A stretch of 64,000 nt of DNA from Epiperipatus broadwayi (Eukaryota > Onychophora > Udeonychophora > Euonychophora > Peripatidae): positions 4,056,367-4,120,366 of the forward strand of contig JAQFVV010006311.1 of assembly GCA_028023455.1 (NCBI GenBank). Direction: 5' to 3'. Below, piece by piece: positions 41,951 through 54,569 of this stretch. The notes below the pieces were generated by a model. The model was not told where the DNA came from, did not search any database, and saw only the letters and a list, made by a program, of their open reading frames with translations. The position numbers and the translations under genes were made by a program. Positions within the stretch are counted from its first letter, which is position 1; each line of letters opens with the position of its first letter.

Positions 41951-44814
41951 TCTATTGCTTTGATTTGATATATTCTCAATGTTAAAAAAGATCGTTCTTT
42001 ATTTAAATTATCTTTATGATATATATCGAACAAATTAATACATATTTAACCTTAAAATTTACAGAAAATATGTATTTAATAACAAGAATTAATCTATTAC
42101 TTCAAGACATAACTTGTATTCTTGCATTAATATTCAAGTTTCAGATCCAAAATAATTATTAGTATAACTCTTTTTGTCAAAATACTTTTTTTTTCAAGCA
42201 GCTAATTTTTTTTATTAAATAATTCTAACCCAAATTTTATTTCAATTTAATTCGATGATTAACTTATTTTATTTAATTCGACTAAGACATTTATAATAAT
42301 TAATTTTAAATTGATTACGATAGAATATTATTTGGGACTTCTGTATATTTTTAATTGTTGTAGGCTTACAAATATGTACATTTCTTTATTCACTTTGTAA
42401 AAGAAAATTATTTAATATTTATAAAAGATAAAAATGTTTTAAATTTAAAGTTATAAAAATTTAATAATGTGAAATTAAAAAAAAAAAAATTCTATAGATA
42501 TTAGCGCCAAATCCCCTACCCCATATAATGTTTATTAGAGGCTTTTATATACTGTTTTTAACTGTTATAATTTGTTTTACTCAACTTTAAAAAAATTAAT
42601 TATTTAATATTTATGATTGGAAAAACTTTTATATACACTTTCATGAACATAAATTGAGTATTAACCTCACAATGGCATTATCTATTTCTTCAGTTCGGTA
42701 AATATTTCTTTAATTTTTTTTAATTAATTAAATAAAATTTTGAATTAAAGCAGAATATAGAAATGTGTTTCCCTCCATATTATCATAATGGTTTCTATCT
42801 TGTAAATTAGGAAGCAGTAACAACTCATTAAAGTGAGCAATTTCTTGAATTTCTTTGATTTTAAACATTTGCATATATATTTTAAAAGAGCATAAAATAT
42901 AATATACTTCTGTTTTGAAAGCCTATTTTAAACATTACTTTAGATTTTTAAATTTTTATATTTAATTGCTTTCTTTTTATCTAATAGCATTGTAATGTAT
43001 ACTAAATTTTGAAATAACATTTTAAAAACATGCCACATCATCTTTTGTAAATCCATTATGTTTTAAATAATTTTCACGTGTTTTTACTTCATTGCTTTGC
43101 AAATTAAATTAGAAAATATTTCCCATAAAACTGTTGAATGATTTTTGAAAGTGATTGAATAATTTTACAATAACCAGTTGTCTCTATCATTTTTTTATTA
43201 TCAAAATATAATATAATCACTGCTTTATATAGTGTTGTGCAATGTTAGTGGGATAACTGCAGTTTCCCATAGAATTTTTTTTTTTCATAATCGTTGTAGT
43301 TGTAATTTGATAAACTTAATTCAAGACTTAAAATGGTGATATTATATTTTATTCTAGATCTTAATTATAAAATCATAAAAAGTTTTACAATATATAAATC
43401 AATATAAAATGAAACTCATCTTCAGTAATTCTCTTTATAACTTTTCTCATTACTTGTAATGTTTCAAATCATTTTTAAATATAAATTAATAATTTATACT
43501 ATTTATTTACAGATAAAGACATTTAAACCCCAAATTAAAATCTTTAAATTACAATTGTGAAATATTAAATTGTCATTCTTGCTTGTTAAATGAGCAGTGT
43601 CCACTTCTATTTTTGTCATAAAATATCAAAAAATTGGGAATGTTGAAGAAAATTTGTTTTTTATTTATTAATGCATTACTGTGAATAAACGTATTATTTT
43701 TTATTTTAATGATCTAACAATGAATTATCAAATTCTTTTTTATTTTGCATTTGATTTAATGCATATTATTCTACATGGTTCGTCCAGTTTTCACTGAACC
43801 ATTCAGTTTTAAATTATTATGCCTTCCATTAAAATTACATTATAATAACAATGTCACTTAAACCATGGCACATGTGCTTTACAGATGGAATGATATTTTA
43901 TAATGAATACTCTCAAATTAAAAATTGATTAATTAATTTATTTATTTGTTAAAATTGTTTGCAAATTCTAAAACAGTGTATCATTGTTAAAAATGTATAT
44001 GTATTCAAGATTTCAGCTATGTTGAAAATTTAAAAATGGGTCAAAATTGAGTGATAAGAATTCATAGAGATAGAAAAAGTTAAAATATATAACAAAAAGT
44101 ATAAATTTGAAAGATATAAAAAATTATTTTGATGATTGAAGGAAAATTATTTTAGCTATAAAGAAAAAAATACCTGAAGTCTAAAAAAAAAATAAAAAAA
44201 TAAATGGTGTGTTTGAAAGAATTTTACCAAGAACTATACAATAACAAAGATCAGAAAAACAAAGCATCAATATATTAACCATATCAATTAAAATGCTAGT
44301 TTATCATAATAGCTATTTTAGTAAAATAGTTTAATGATAAAGATTTATTACATGACAACAATGGTGCTAATAGTATTTTTTAAAAAAGCTTAAAATGATA
44401 AAATTAAAACTATATTTTTTATACTTTCTGCTAATTATATTTAAGGTCAATATAAATAATCTATAGTGAATCTCTGATTTAATTCAATCTAAAGATTAAT
44501 GACAGACATAAAACTGTTATTTTATTGTACATTTGCACCTAGTAGTTCAGCAATTTTTATAGTGAAAAGGAGACTAGTTTATTTGAATATCTTGAACACA
44601 GCAGTAAAGAAAATAAAAATTAAAGTGGCCTAGTACCGATTCTAAAAATATTTTGAATAAAAAATTTAATAGTGTGCAAATGAGCATCCTCTGAAACTGT
44701 AATCATTAATCAACATATTTTTTACATTTTGAGGAAGATAATTACAATGAATTAAGTATTCTACATTTATGGCAATTTTTTTTAATTGACATATTAACAT
44801 GTCTTATTATACAC
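41951..44814. other. Intronic stretch with a LINE tail fragment
   Basis: Mostly featureless A+T-rich sequence; the only recognisable piece is the tail fragment at 43830-43990. Confidence 0.4.
43830..43990 (+). repeat. 3' tail fragment of the plus-strand LINE family
   Basis: TATAATAACAATGT followed by CTTAAACCATGGCACAT matches the tail of the LINE at 24070-24110, consistent with a severely 5'-truncated insertion. Confidence 0.5.
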
Positions 44815-46007
44815 ACATATACAATGAACCCGAGATTTCTCTGCTTCAAAAGTCCAATATTTTAAAATATAAAAAAAAAAACAGAAAATGTCACTATAAA
44901 GCCTTATATATTTTTATAATTTGTTTTTGTGTTTTAAGAGTACATGCAATAATGTGCATACTCATTTATATTTTAAAATTCTATGAGTTTAACTTTTCAA
45001 TATAGATTTTAGTTTAAAATAATTTTCTTTCGACTCTTGTTTTTTCCATTACTGTTATTAAAAGAAAGTAAAATTTTAATCTATTTTTAAAAGCTGAGAC
45101 TTATTGTTTTTTTAAATTAATGTTTGAAAATAGATAAGGATCCTGGTCAGATTTTGTGTTTAATTAAGATTAAGCAAGAGATAGAGACTTGCCCTGGTCA
45201 AAACCTTTTAATTAAGATTAGGCAGGAGATAACAATTTTTTGTATAAAAGTTCTGTTTTTGACTGTTATTATTCTAACTTTTATATTCACTAATGGCAGA
45301 CTATTAACCTATATAACTTTTATATTTACTAATGATAAACGCAGATCAGCAAAGTTGAATTTTCACTGACTGCTAATAGGAGATTTTTCTGATAGTATTT
45401 GCTGCTTGCTGTGCTAAGAGATAATTGCCTAGCTAATTTCTAACAGAAGAAGTGAATACACTAAAAGATTGAAAATAGTGATCATACATCCAGAATGCAG
45501 AAATTACCTACCTTGAACAATCAGATTAAAAGTATGCCATGCTAAACCTTTTCAAGATGAATCCCAGAGCTTGAAATTGCATCAACATGAAAAACATCAT
45601 AATGTCTGAGTCCAGAACTGATTCTGAATATTGCTGTCATACTCCTGACTAGAGAAATATAAGTCAAAACCTTCAAAATTAACTCTAGATAGGTTTGAAC
45701 TTTGTGCATCCCACTGGAAATCTTCTGGACAGAACATTATGAATTGAAGGTAAAATAACATTTTTATATCATAACCAGGGCTTAAATCTCTTGTTTAAAT
45801 CTCTAGGATAAAGTTTCATCTTAATCTAAAGAGAAACCTGCACCTACAATAAGTTATGTATAATTATTTAAATATCATTAATTACTTAATTGTATATTTT
45901 TTATTATATGTATTGTACTCTTAGTTTTAAGATTTCATATTTAAAATTTATTTGTCTGATTTTATATTTTATACTTAGTTTTTCTTTCTTATCCTCTTCA
46001 TTATTAA
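44815..46007 (+). repeat. Long direct repeat, copy 1, left part (partner 52560-53752)
   Basis: Roughly 1.2 kb aligns along its length with 52560-53752. Shared landmarks are GTTTTTGTGTTTTAAGAGTA, TTAATTAAGATTAGG.GGAGA, TCACTG.[CT]TGCTAATAGGA and TTGAAATTGCATCAACATGA. The first copy breaks off at a TTAA (46004-46007); its continuation is at 50234-50995. Short frames in both copies are not conserved as proteins. The length, a late AATAAAG and the placement around a coding relic fit long terminal repeats of an old LTR element. Confidence 0.7.
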
Positions 46008-46323
46008 ATCTGCAAAATGTGGGCATGAATTTTCAAATTATAATCATCCCGGTTTAGCTTAAAATTTCAGGATAACTACATGGCCTATACATGCACATTT
46101 TACATCTTCAGATTCATCTTTTTTTAACTGTTCAGAAAATGTAAGTTCTAGTTTTCGATAAAAAAAATTGACACTTTTATGATAATTTTTGTATTCAAGT
46201 AGCTTTAATTTTTTTTTTCAGTTTTTTCATTTTCAATAGAATTCAGTTTACCATGAATTTTAGAAGGCAAAATGCAACATTTCACCAACTCTAGTGGTGA
46301 TAGCTCTTTCTTGAAAGTGAGCC

Positions 46324-47945
46324 ATGGAACCTGATCATTCTTCAAGCTCATTTGGTAAGTTGTCTACTAGTGGTTTAGAGTCAGATTCTAGTGTTTTGGT
46401 GTCAGATATGGTACCAAAAAAGATGTGTAAATACAAGTGCTACAACTCTGCCTATTCCAGATCCATCTTCCCAACCAGATCTGAATAAGTAGCTGATTAA
46501 TGTTGTCAGGTCTCAAATTTTACAAAGTCTCCCAGGCTCAAGTTTTTCACCACTAGTGAGTACACAATTTTAGACTTTTTTCAATTATTATTTGATAAAA
46601 AAATATTTGAAAAAATTATTTTTGAAACAAATATGTTTTCTGAACAAAAAAGCTCATAATTAAGTAAATTTGTCATATCACAAATTATCTGCATTTTTTG
46701 GCATGATAGTAGACATTTCCTTCATATGTCCAGTATATGAATTATATGATATATGGAGTTTTGATTTGAGAGTAAGACAACCATATTTTGATAGTATTAT
46801 GACCTGATTTTATTCAATATTGTCTTATCCACTAAAAAATGCCAAATCCTAAAAGTAAAGATTTTAAGAGAGTATATAAACTTAGGCTGATTATAAACTA
46901 CTGCAATCTAAATTTTAAAGCTGCATATCAAATGCATAAAGAGATATAAGTTGATGAAGCTATTACCAAATTTACTGATCATAATAGCATGAAGCAATAT
47001 GAGCCCTTAAAACTGATAAAGTGAGGATTCAAATGGTGGATGTGTGTATATAGGCATAATGGATATGTGTCCCAACATGGAGTTGTATACGGGCAAAAAT
47101 GCAACTTCAGATGCTGGCCAAGGTCTGGATACTTGAGCTATGCTTTCAGTAGTTTTGCCATATCTATCAAAACAGGATCATATTATTTTTTGCAATAGAT
47201 ATTTTACAAGTGTACAGTTAGCAAAAGAGCTGTCTGCAAACAAAATGTATTGTTGTGGCACATTAAATGCAAATAGAAAATGTATCCCAGACAGCATAAA
47301 AGAAATCAATAAAAGTTATAAAAAATGAATAGGAGAGACTCACATTCTGTAATTGATCAAGACAGTGGTCTTCAATTTATAATTTGGATGGATAAGAAGC
47401 CAATTATAATGCTTAACAATGCTTATCCACCTTCTGGAAATGATGCTGTTACAAGGAGACACAAAGATGGGACACTTAATTCATATCCATGCCCATCTGC
47501 AATAAAAAATTACAACTACTACATGGGTGGAGTAGACTTGGCCAATTGGAGATGACTTCAATATAGTTGGAAGAGAAAATCTAACTGATGACAAATGTGT
47601 CCTTTTTGGTATTGCTCCAATACAGCTGTTAGGAATTCATATATTTTGTACACATAATATATGACTCTGAAACAAAATAAAGTTGAAACTGTTAATTTTT
47701 AGGAGAGCCTTATCAGGTAGCCTAATAGATGGGTTTTCTTCTAGAGCAAATAACCATACAGTGTATCATGTTATACCACATCTGGCTCAATGTACCAGTA
47801 GAAAGCATAGCCTAGTTGATCTTCATAAGCACAATATACCTAAAGGAAGGAGTTGTGCTGTCTACCTAAAAAATAAACACAGGCATGAAAGTTTTTTTTT
47901 AGCTGCACGGAGTGTGGATCTATCACACGCTGTCAAAGTGTGCTG
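46324..47945 (+). pseudogene. piggyBac transposase relic (PGBD-like)
   Basis: From a start at MEPDHSSSSFGKLS the decayed frames follow a piggyBac transposase: SEYTILDFFQLLFDKKIF (about 46560), VDEAITKF with SMKQYEPLKLI (about 46950-47020; the D of DEA is the first catalytic aspartate), NGYVSQHGVVYGQK, then CNRYFTSVQLAKEL and YCCGTLNANRKCIPD (47190-47290), GLQFIIWMDKKPI, VTRRHKDGTLNSYPCPSAIK and NYYMGGVDLANW (47380-47550). The C-terminal Cys-rich end (SCAVYLKNKHRHESFF ... VKVC) is recognisable. Several stops and frameshifts make it inactive. Spacing between motifs is near normal, so little is deleted. Confidence 0.85.
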
Positions 47946-48767
47946 AGGAACTGTTTTGTAATTTATCACAGTGAGGGTCATAGGTTATGCATCTCAGATA
48001 CAACAACTCTTAACTTTTGCAGGAGGGTCAACTAGTATGCTGAGTCAAGATCTTCCCATGTAGATGATCATCAGCAGCTCTCATTAGTAAATTCTGCTTG
48101 CATTTGGTTGCAGCATTATTTTAATTGTAAGCTATCATTTTGTAGTAATCATTTGATTTTATATTTTAGGCAAATTCTATCTAACAAGATGAAGTGTTTA
48201 CCATAAGATGACAGGTAGGATAAATAATAAAGAGCATTATTATTAATATACTAAATAGCACTGACTCTAACTCTTTTTTTTGCTTAGTGGCACCGAGTAT
48301 GGAATCTGAAGTGAACCACTAACTACAATGAATTTAGCATTTTATAATTGTATTATTTTGGTTTGCTTTTTACCTTACTAATGTTATGTATGATTTTTAA
48401 TATGTATAATTTTTTTTCTTTTTTGCTTTTTTTAAAATAACTTTATGTATAATTTTAATTTTGTTTGCTTTTTTAAATAATTTTATATATAATTTAAATT
48501 TTGTTTGCTTTTTTTTAATAATAATTTTATGAATGATTTCTTTTTTAGTTTGTATATAAGTTGTTTTTATTATTTTGATTTATTGTTTTATATATAGTGA
48601 TTATCACATCATTAATAAATAAATAAAAAATATTTACAATAAAAAAGGTTTTTTTTAAATTTGTTTTTCTATTTTTCTCTAATATAAAAATTAATGACTA
48701 ATCTTTTAATAAATTACAAACTTTATTAAAGTTCTTTATTATAATATTCAAATTATACAAATTATTA

Positions 48768-48897
48768 ATAAATTGAGCTACTGCTGAAACTCACTGCACT
48801 CATTAAAATACCCATCTGACAGCCAATCAGATGTCATGATAGCCATCTAAATGACAATCAAATCTAAACATACAACAAAGATTTTACGAGAAAAGGG
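48768..48897 (-). repeat. Half copy of the foldback element at 49081
   Basis: From AATTGAGCTACTGCTGAAAC through ATCAGATGTCATGATAGCCA to ACGAGAAAAGGG it matches 49165-49290 in inverse orientation, forming a ~500-bp imperfect palindrome together. Confidence 0.7.
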
Positions 48898-49080
48898 CAG
48901 CCACTCTTCTCTCAACTTTTTTTTCTATATATCTAAGCCAGTCATAGGTATTTAGATTTGAAAGCTTGAAGCTTTAAATATCTTCACAAATAACTCACTG
49001 AGTCTAAATCATAAACATACAATGCAAAATCTTATGATTTACTATATAGTAGTTTCTAGAATACATAACAAGAAGTAAAG

Positions 49081-49319
49081 TAATTTGTGAAGTGCACATA
49101 GTTGAAAATTGAAATAAATTGAGTTACTGCTGAAACTCACTGCACTCGTTAAAATTCCCTTTTCTCATAAAATCTTTGTTGTGTGTTTTGGTTTGATTGT
49201 CGTCTAGATGGCTATCATGACATCTGACTGGCTGTCAGATGGGTATTTTAACAAGTGCAGTGAGTTTCAGCAGTAGCTCAATTTATTTCAATTTTCAACT
49301 ATCTACACTTCGCAAATTA
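49081..49319. mobile_element. 239-bp foldback MITE with ~75-bp inverted ends
   Basis: The ends are TAATTTGTGAAGTG and the inverse CTTCGCAAATTA. Arms run inward through GTTGAAAATTGAAATAAATT and CTGAAACTCACTGCACT. TA at both edges would fit a Tc1/mariner-type target. Non-coding. Confidence 0.7.
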
Positions 49320-50233
49320 AAATATTATTTACAAATTATTATCATTTTGTAGTAATTATTTGATTTTATATTTTAGGCAAATTCTATCTAACAAGATGAC
49401 TCTAATTTTTTTTTTTTTGCTTAGCAGCACTGAGTATGAAATCTGAAGTGAACCTCTAACTACAATGAATTTAGCATTTTATAATTGTATTATTTTGGCT
49501 TGCTTTTTACTTTACTAATTTTATGTATGATTTTTAATATGTATAATTTTAATTTTGTTTGCTTTTTTTTTTAATAATAATTTTAAGAATGATTTCTTTT
49601 TTAGTTTATATATAAGTTGTTTTTATTATTTTATTTTGTATATAGTGATTATCACATCATTAATAAATAAATAAAAATATTTAAAATTAAAAAGGTTTTT
49701 TAATTTTTTCTTCTATTTTTCTATAATATAAAAATTAATGACTAATCTTTTAAATAATCAAATATACAAACTATTAATTTAAAGTTGTAAAAAACTTTGA
49801 ATAAAATAAAGTAAAATAAAAAAAAAGAAAAAAACTGTATGGAAAAATATTTTGAAGGGCTACTAAGAAAAATTGAAAGGTACTAATATCTTTATTCATT
49901 GAAGTATGAAGTGATGGATTGCCTTAGGTAAGTCATATTATACATCATTTTATTGGAAATTTAATGAAGAATGCAATTAACTTATTAACAAAAATGTACT
50001 TTCAAAATCTAATAATGAAAAAATAGAATTTATAAAATAATATGCAAATAATTTTTAGAAATATTAATTTTTTTTATTACTTTGAATATCAATTGCTATT
50101 TTTAGCTTCATTACATTCTTTGATGTTTTATGTTTCAAACAATATATATTAAGTAATTTTTGAATAATACAATTTGTGACTTAACATAATTTTTTAAATA
50201 TTCAATATGGCCACTTCACTAGTGAAAAGGTTG

Positions 50234-50995
50234 TTAAAAGCTTTGAAAGATACTATTAGTTTTCTTTTTAACTCATGTTTTTTAATTTTGTTGTAGTTAA
50301 TTTAGTTATTCTGTATTTGCGTTTTGTGCAGAACATAAATCTTTTGGCTAGTGATTTATCAGTTATATTGTTCTGTTTTTCTTAAACTGTAGAGATTTTG
50401 TCTTCTTATATTTCAGATTACATAATTTTGTAGTCTTTTCTTTCTTGTCAGAATCAACCTTAAGAATCTTAAAAATGGCTTCTTAAGAGTGTTTGCAGGC
50501 ATATGACATCCTAATCCAGAAAAGCTAGCCAGCACTGTTTGTTGACTTCCATGGCAAGATCGTTTTCTTTTAATCTCTAAATATAGGAAATTTGTTTAGA
50601 TAAATTTCTGGGAAAAAGACATTATAAATTCCTTTTAATTCTTAGGTAATAAAATGAAAATATCTGCTAAAGACTTTGATGCCAATGCTCATGTAAATCT
50701 CTGATAAACCAGGTGGAGGAATGAGAGTCAAACTTTTATAGTTTGTGTGACTAATATTTATTTTGGGAATTTAATAAAGTATTAAGAATTATAATTTCTT
50801 GTGGCTGATGTCTGTCTATGAGTCCTTCACTCAATTGTCTGAACAATGTTTAATATCTCTTCCTCTCTCTGGATCTAGCTGGTGGCATTTATTACATCAA
50901 CTTTTTTGATCACTGTAAATTAAATTTTCTAGGTTGGCAGTGGCCTAGTGGCACCCTTGGTGATCAAAACAAGAAGGAATAAACATTACAATGGA
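50234..50995 (+). repeat. Long direct repeat, copy 1, right part (partner 53752-54510)
   Basis: Shared landmarks are GTAGTTAATTTAGTTATTCT, GACATCCTAATCCAG, TTTATTTTGGGA.TTTAATAA and GATCACTGTAAATTAAATTT. The AATAAAG followed by a GTGGCTGA.[GA]T.TGTCTATG segment resembles the polyadenylation part of an LTR. Similarity ends near ATTGCAAT / ATTACAAT. Confidence 0.65.
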
Positions 50996-51399
50996 TAGTA
51001 AATTTTAGCACTATCAATGTGGGACTTCGGTTTGAAAACCCACATGAGATTTTGTTCAGAAAGTTGAATGTTTTAAGGGTAGTGAGGTAAAATTTAGAAT
51101 TAGGGATCAGTTATGATAGTTGGTGTGTATTGTTGGAGCAGTTGGAGTATGGAGCATTCAACTTTTAATATAAAATAAATAAATAAATAATTTAATAGCA
51201 TTTTTTTTTTGGATTTCTAAAAAAAGATTTTATTTGAACAGTGATAAATAAATAAACATTAAGAAGTTATAATGCAAAACTGAAAATAAAAGTTATGAAA
51301 TATAGATATATTGGGGTTCAATTTTGTTTACAAAAATGGAAGTCAGTGTAGCAATTGATAGGGGAGTACTGTTGCAAGAAAGCCTTATTTCAATTAAAA

Positions 51400-52340
51400 A
51401 CACACAAATAGTTGAAAAGGGAAAAGAAGTGACAGAGATTTGGGTGATAATCAAGATGATGATGGATATGATGAAAGCCTAGATGAGAGAAGTGTGATGA
51501 GAAAATAGAGAATTCAAACAAAGTCAACAGGTAATGTTACCAGAGTTCAAAGCTGACATGATAAAGGAAATGAAAGGAATAAGACAATAAATAATAGAAA
51601 GAGTTGAGAAAAATCAGAAGGCCAGAGAAACCATAGAAAAAGATCTGAATAAAGAAATTCAGTAAGTTAAAATAGTACAAGATGTGAGGAAAACAGAGAT
51701 TGAATTAGAAGTATCAGTAGTATAGCTCACAGAACCTACAAATGAAAATGAACAGAAAAAGGAAATGGAGATATTACATAGAGAGAATGAAAAGATAAAA
51801 GAAAGAATAGAGATAGATAAGTCAGAAGAAAGAATAGCAGAAGTAGAATTAAAAGATGAGGAAAATGTAAGTAAGTACACATATTTAAATAGCTCAGATC
51901 CTGCATAAGAAACTGAATTAGAAAATAAGTCTGACTCAGAAATTAAGCCAGAACCAGAAAATGTTTCTGACAAAAATGTTAACTTTAAATCTGAAAATAA
52001 AGATGTGTCCTAAGAGAAACATAACAAAAAAGAAGTTTGTAAGGAAGTGAAGATGATAGGCAAAATGGAATTGCATTTAAATAGTGAACAAAAGACACAT
52101 GGAGTACCAGGAAAAACATTCATAATTAAATTTTACTTACAAATCACTTTTAAACATAGATGACACTAGTGGTAGAAAATAAAACAGAACTCGAAAGTGA
52201 CAAAACAAAAAATTATAAGCACGGAAGAGACAAAATAGGGAAAGGAATATTTATTAAAAGACTAGTTAAAAGAAAAAAAGAAATTCCTGACAAAGTTTAA
52301 GGGGTTTATATTTTTAGAAATTGGATGGATTTTTAGGTAA
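51400..52340 (+). pseudogene. Acidic/lysine-rich coding relic between the two long repeats
   Basis: One plus-strand frame stays readable for about 500 nt with only a few TAA/TAG breaks: ERVEKNQKARETIEKDLNKE, then EMEILHRENEKIKERI, EERIAEVELKDEENVSK, ETELENKSDSEIKPEPEN, HGVPGKTFIIKF. Composition is Glu/Lys-rich and partly coiled-coil-like. I do not recognise the family. Its position inside a pair of ~1.9 kb direct repeats suggests the internal gene (gag-like?) of an old LTR element, but no protease, RT or integrase motif is seen. Confidence 0.4.
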
Positions 52341-52559
52341 AAAAAAATAAAATAAACACATGGATTATATGAATAATGGAGACAAAATCAAATAAGTAAA
52401 ATAAAATGTTTTTTGAGAGTTAATATATAAGGAGAAATAAAATTAGTAGTAATCTCACTACACAGAATACAAGACAAATGTTCAGCAGGGTTTCTGTAGA
52501 GGTTTTAAATTTTTAAAAGTTTACAAAAAAGAGTAAATAAATTTTTTTGTGGTATGATG

Positions 52560-54510
52560 GGGCAGTTGAACCAGAGATTTTTTTGCTTCAAACATTCAAT
52601 ATTTTAAAATGTAAAAGAACAGAAAGTGTTGTTATAAATCCTTGTATTTTTATAATTTGTTTTTGTGTTTTAAGAGTACATACAATAACGCATATACTCA
52701 TTTATATTTTAAATTTTACTTATTCAATAGATTTTAGTTTAAAATGATTTTCTTTTGACTCTTGTTTTTGTCATTACTGTAATTAAAAGCAAGTAAAGTT
52801 TTAATCTATTTTTAAAAGCTGTGCCTATTTTTTTAAAATTTATGTTTGAAAATAGATAAGAGCCTTGGTTGTACTTTGTGTTAAATTAAGATTAAGCAGG
52901 AGACAGAGTTTTTCCCTGTTCAAAACCTTTTAATTAAGATTAGGTGGGAGATAACAATTTTGTATAAAAATTCTGTTTTTGACTGTTATTATCCTAACTT
53001 TTATTTTCATTAATGACAGACTATTGACCTATCTAACTTTTATATTTGCTAATGATAAATGTAGATCATCAGAGCTGAATTTTCACTGATTGCTAATAGG
53101 ACATTTTTCTGATAGTATTTGCTGCTTGTTGTGCTAAGAAATAATTGCTTAGATGTTAACAGGAGAAGTGAATAAGTGAAAAAATTATAAATAGTGATCA
53201 TCAATCCAGAATGCAGAAATTACCTACACTGAAGAACCAGATTAAAAAGTATGCAATGCTAAACCTTTTCAAGATGAACCCTAGAGCTCGAAATTGCATC
53301 AACATGAAAACCATCCTAATGTAAGAGTCCAGGACTGATTCCAAATATTGCCATCATATTCATGACTAGAGAAATAGAAATCAAATCCTTCAAAATGAAT
53401 ACTAGGTAGGCCTGAACTTTATGCATCCCACTGGAAGAAATCTGACAGACAGAACATTATGAATTGTAGATAAAGTGATATTTTTATATCATAACCAGGG
53501 CTTAAATCCCTTGTTTAAATCTCTAGGTTAAGTCTCAGCTTAATCTAAAAAAATCTGCATCTGTAATAACTTATGTATAATCATTTACATATCATTAATT
53601 ACTTTATTATGTATTTTTTAATTATTATTATTATATGTATTGGAGTCTTAATTTTAAGATTTCATATTTTAAATTTATTTGTACAAGAGTGTGTATTGCA
53701 AGTTTATATTTTATAATTAGTTTTTCTTTTTTATATCATTAATTATTGTTAAAATCTTGGGCAGATACTATTAATTTCTTTTTAACTCATATGTTTCTTA
53801 TTTTTATTGTAGTTAATTTAGTTATTCTGTGTTTGCATTTTGCGCAGACCGTAAATGTTTCGCAAGCATTATTATGTTCTGTTTTTCTTAAATTGTGAAG
53901 ATTTGTTATCCTATATTTTAGATTATGTAATATTATAATCTTTTCTCTTTCATCATAATCAACCTTAAGGGTCTTAAATGTGGCTTCTTATGAGTATTTG
54001 CAGGTATATGACATCCTAATCCAGGGAAGCTCACCTGCCCTATTCATTGACTTCCATGCAAGGTCATTTTTTTTAAATCTTTAAATAAAGGAAAATGGAA
54101 TTTGTTTAGATAAATTGCTGGCAGGAAGTCATTATAAATCCCTTTTAATTCTTAGGTGAGAAAATGAACTTACCTTCCAAAATGTTTCATGCCAATGCTC
54201 ACATACACTCTCTGATAAACCAGGTGGAGGTATTCGGGTCAAACTTTTATATTTTGTGTGACAAATATTTATTTTGGGAGTTTAATAAAGTATTAAGAAT
54301 TATAATTGCTTGTGGCTGACATTTGTCTATGTATCCTTTCCTCAATTGTCTGAATAATGTTTAAGATCTTTTCCTCTCTCTGTGTCTAGCTGGTGGTGTT
54401 TATTATCATCAACATTTTTGATCACTGTAAATTAAATTTTTTAGGTTGTCATTGGTCTAGTAGCACCCTTGATGATCAAAAGAAGTGGAGTGACCATTGC
54501 AATATATATA
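52560..54510 (+). repeat. Long direct repeat, copy 2, uninterrupted
   Basis: About 1.95 kb, equal to copy 1's two parts joined (44815-46007 plus 50234-50995). It serves as the empty-site reference for the 4.2 kb block. It is followed by a short TA microsatellite. Confidence 0.7.
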
Positions 54511-54534
54511 AATTTTCAGGGATAAAGTTAATCT

Positions 54535-54537
<3 letters not shown>

Positions 54538-54566
<29 letters not shown>
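54538..54566. repeat. Short (TA)n microsatellite
   Basis: Uninterrupted TA run of about 14 units directly after the long repeat. Confidence 0.85.

Positions 54567-54569
<3 letters not shown>

Larger units (their letters stand above)
48120..49775 (+). repeat. Two direct ~450-600-bp segments separated by foldback elements
   Basis: The segment starting TTTTGTAGTAAT.ATTTGATT, with AGGCAAATTCTATCTAACAA and then GTGAACC.CTAACTACAATG, occurs at 48130-48700 and again at 49340-49770. The second lacks a ~45-bp stretch around 48195-48240 and other small parts. The gap between them holds the foldback copies at 48768-48897 and 49081-49319. Confidence 0.7.
46008..50233. mobile_element. 4.2 kb block inserted at a TTAA, containing a piggyBac relic
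   Basis: The long direct repeat is interrupted here in copy 1 and continuous in copy 2 (53740-53760). TTAA is present at both edges (46004-46007, 50234-50237) and once in the empty site (53749-53752), the footprint of piggyBac insertion. Clear CCC-type terminal inverted repeats were not found, so exact ends are uncertain. Inside are the transposase relic, two ~500-bp duplicated segments and foldback elements. Confidence 0.5.

Noticed and set aside
44799-45005. 68-codon frame, similar to 52547-52747
   Set aside because: The similarity is explained by the long direct repeat; differences between copies do not preserve codons.
51659-51973. 104-codon Ser-rich minus-strand frame
   Set aside because: It is the complement of the acidic/lysine-rich plus-strand coding relic, which keeps coding-like composition; the Ser richness comes from the reverse strand of Glu/Lys codons.
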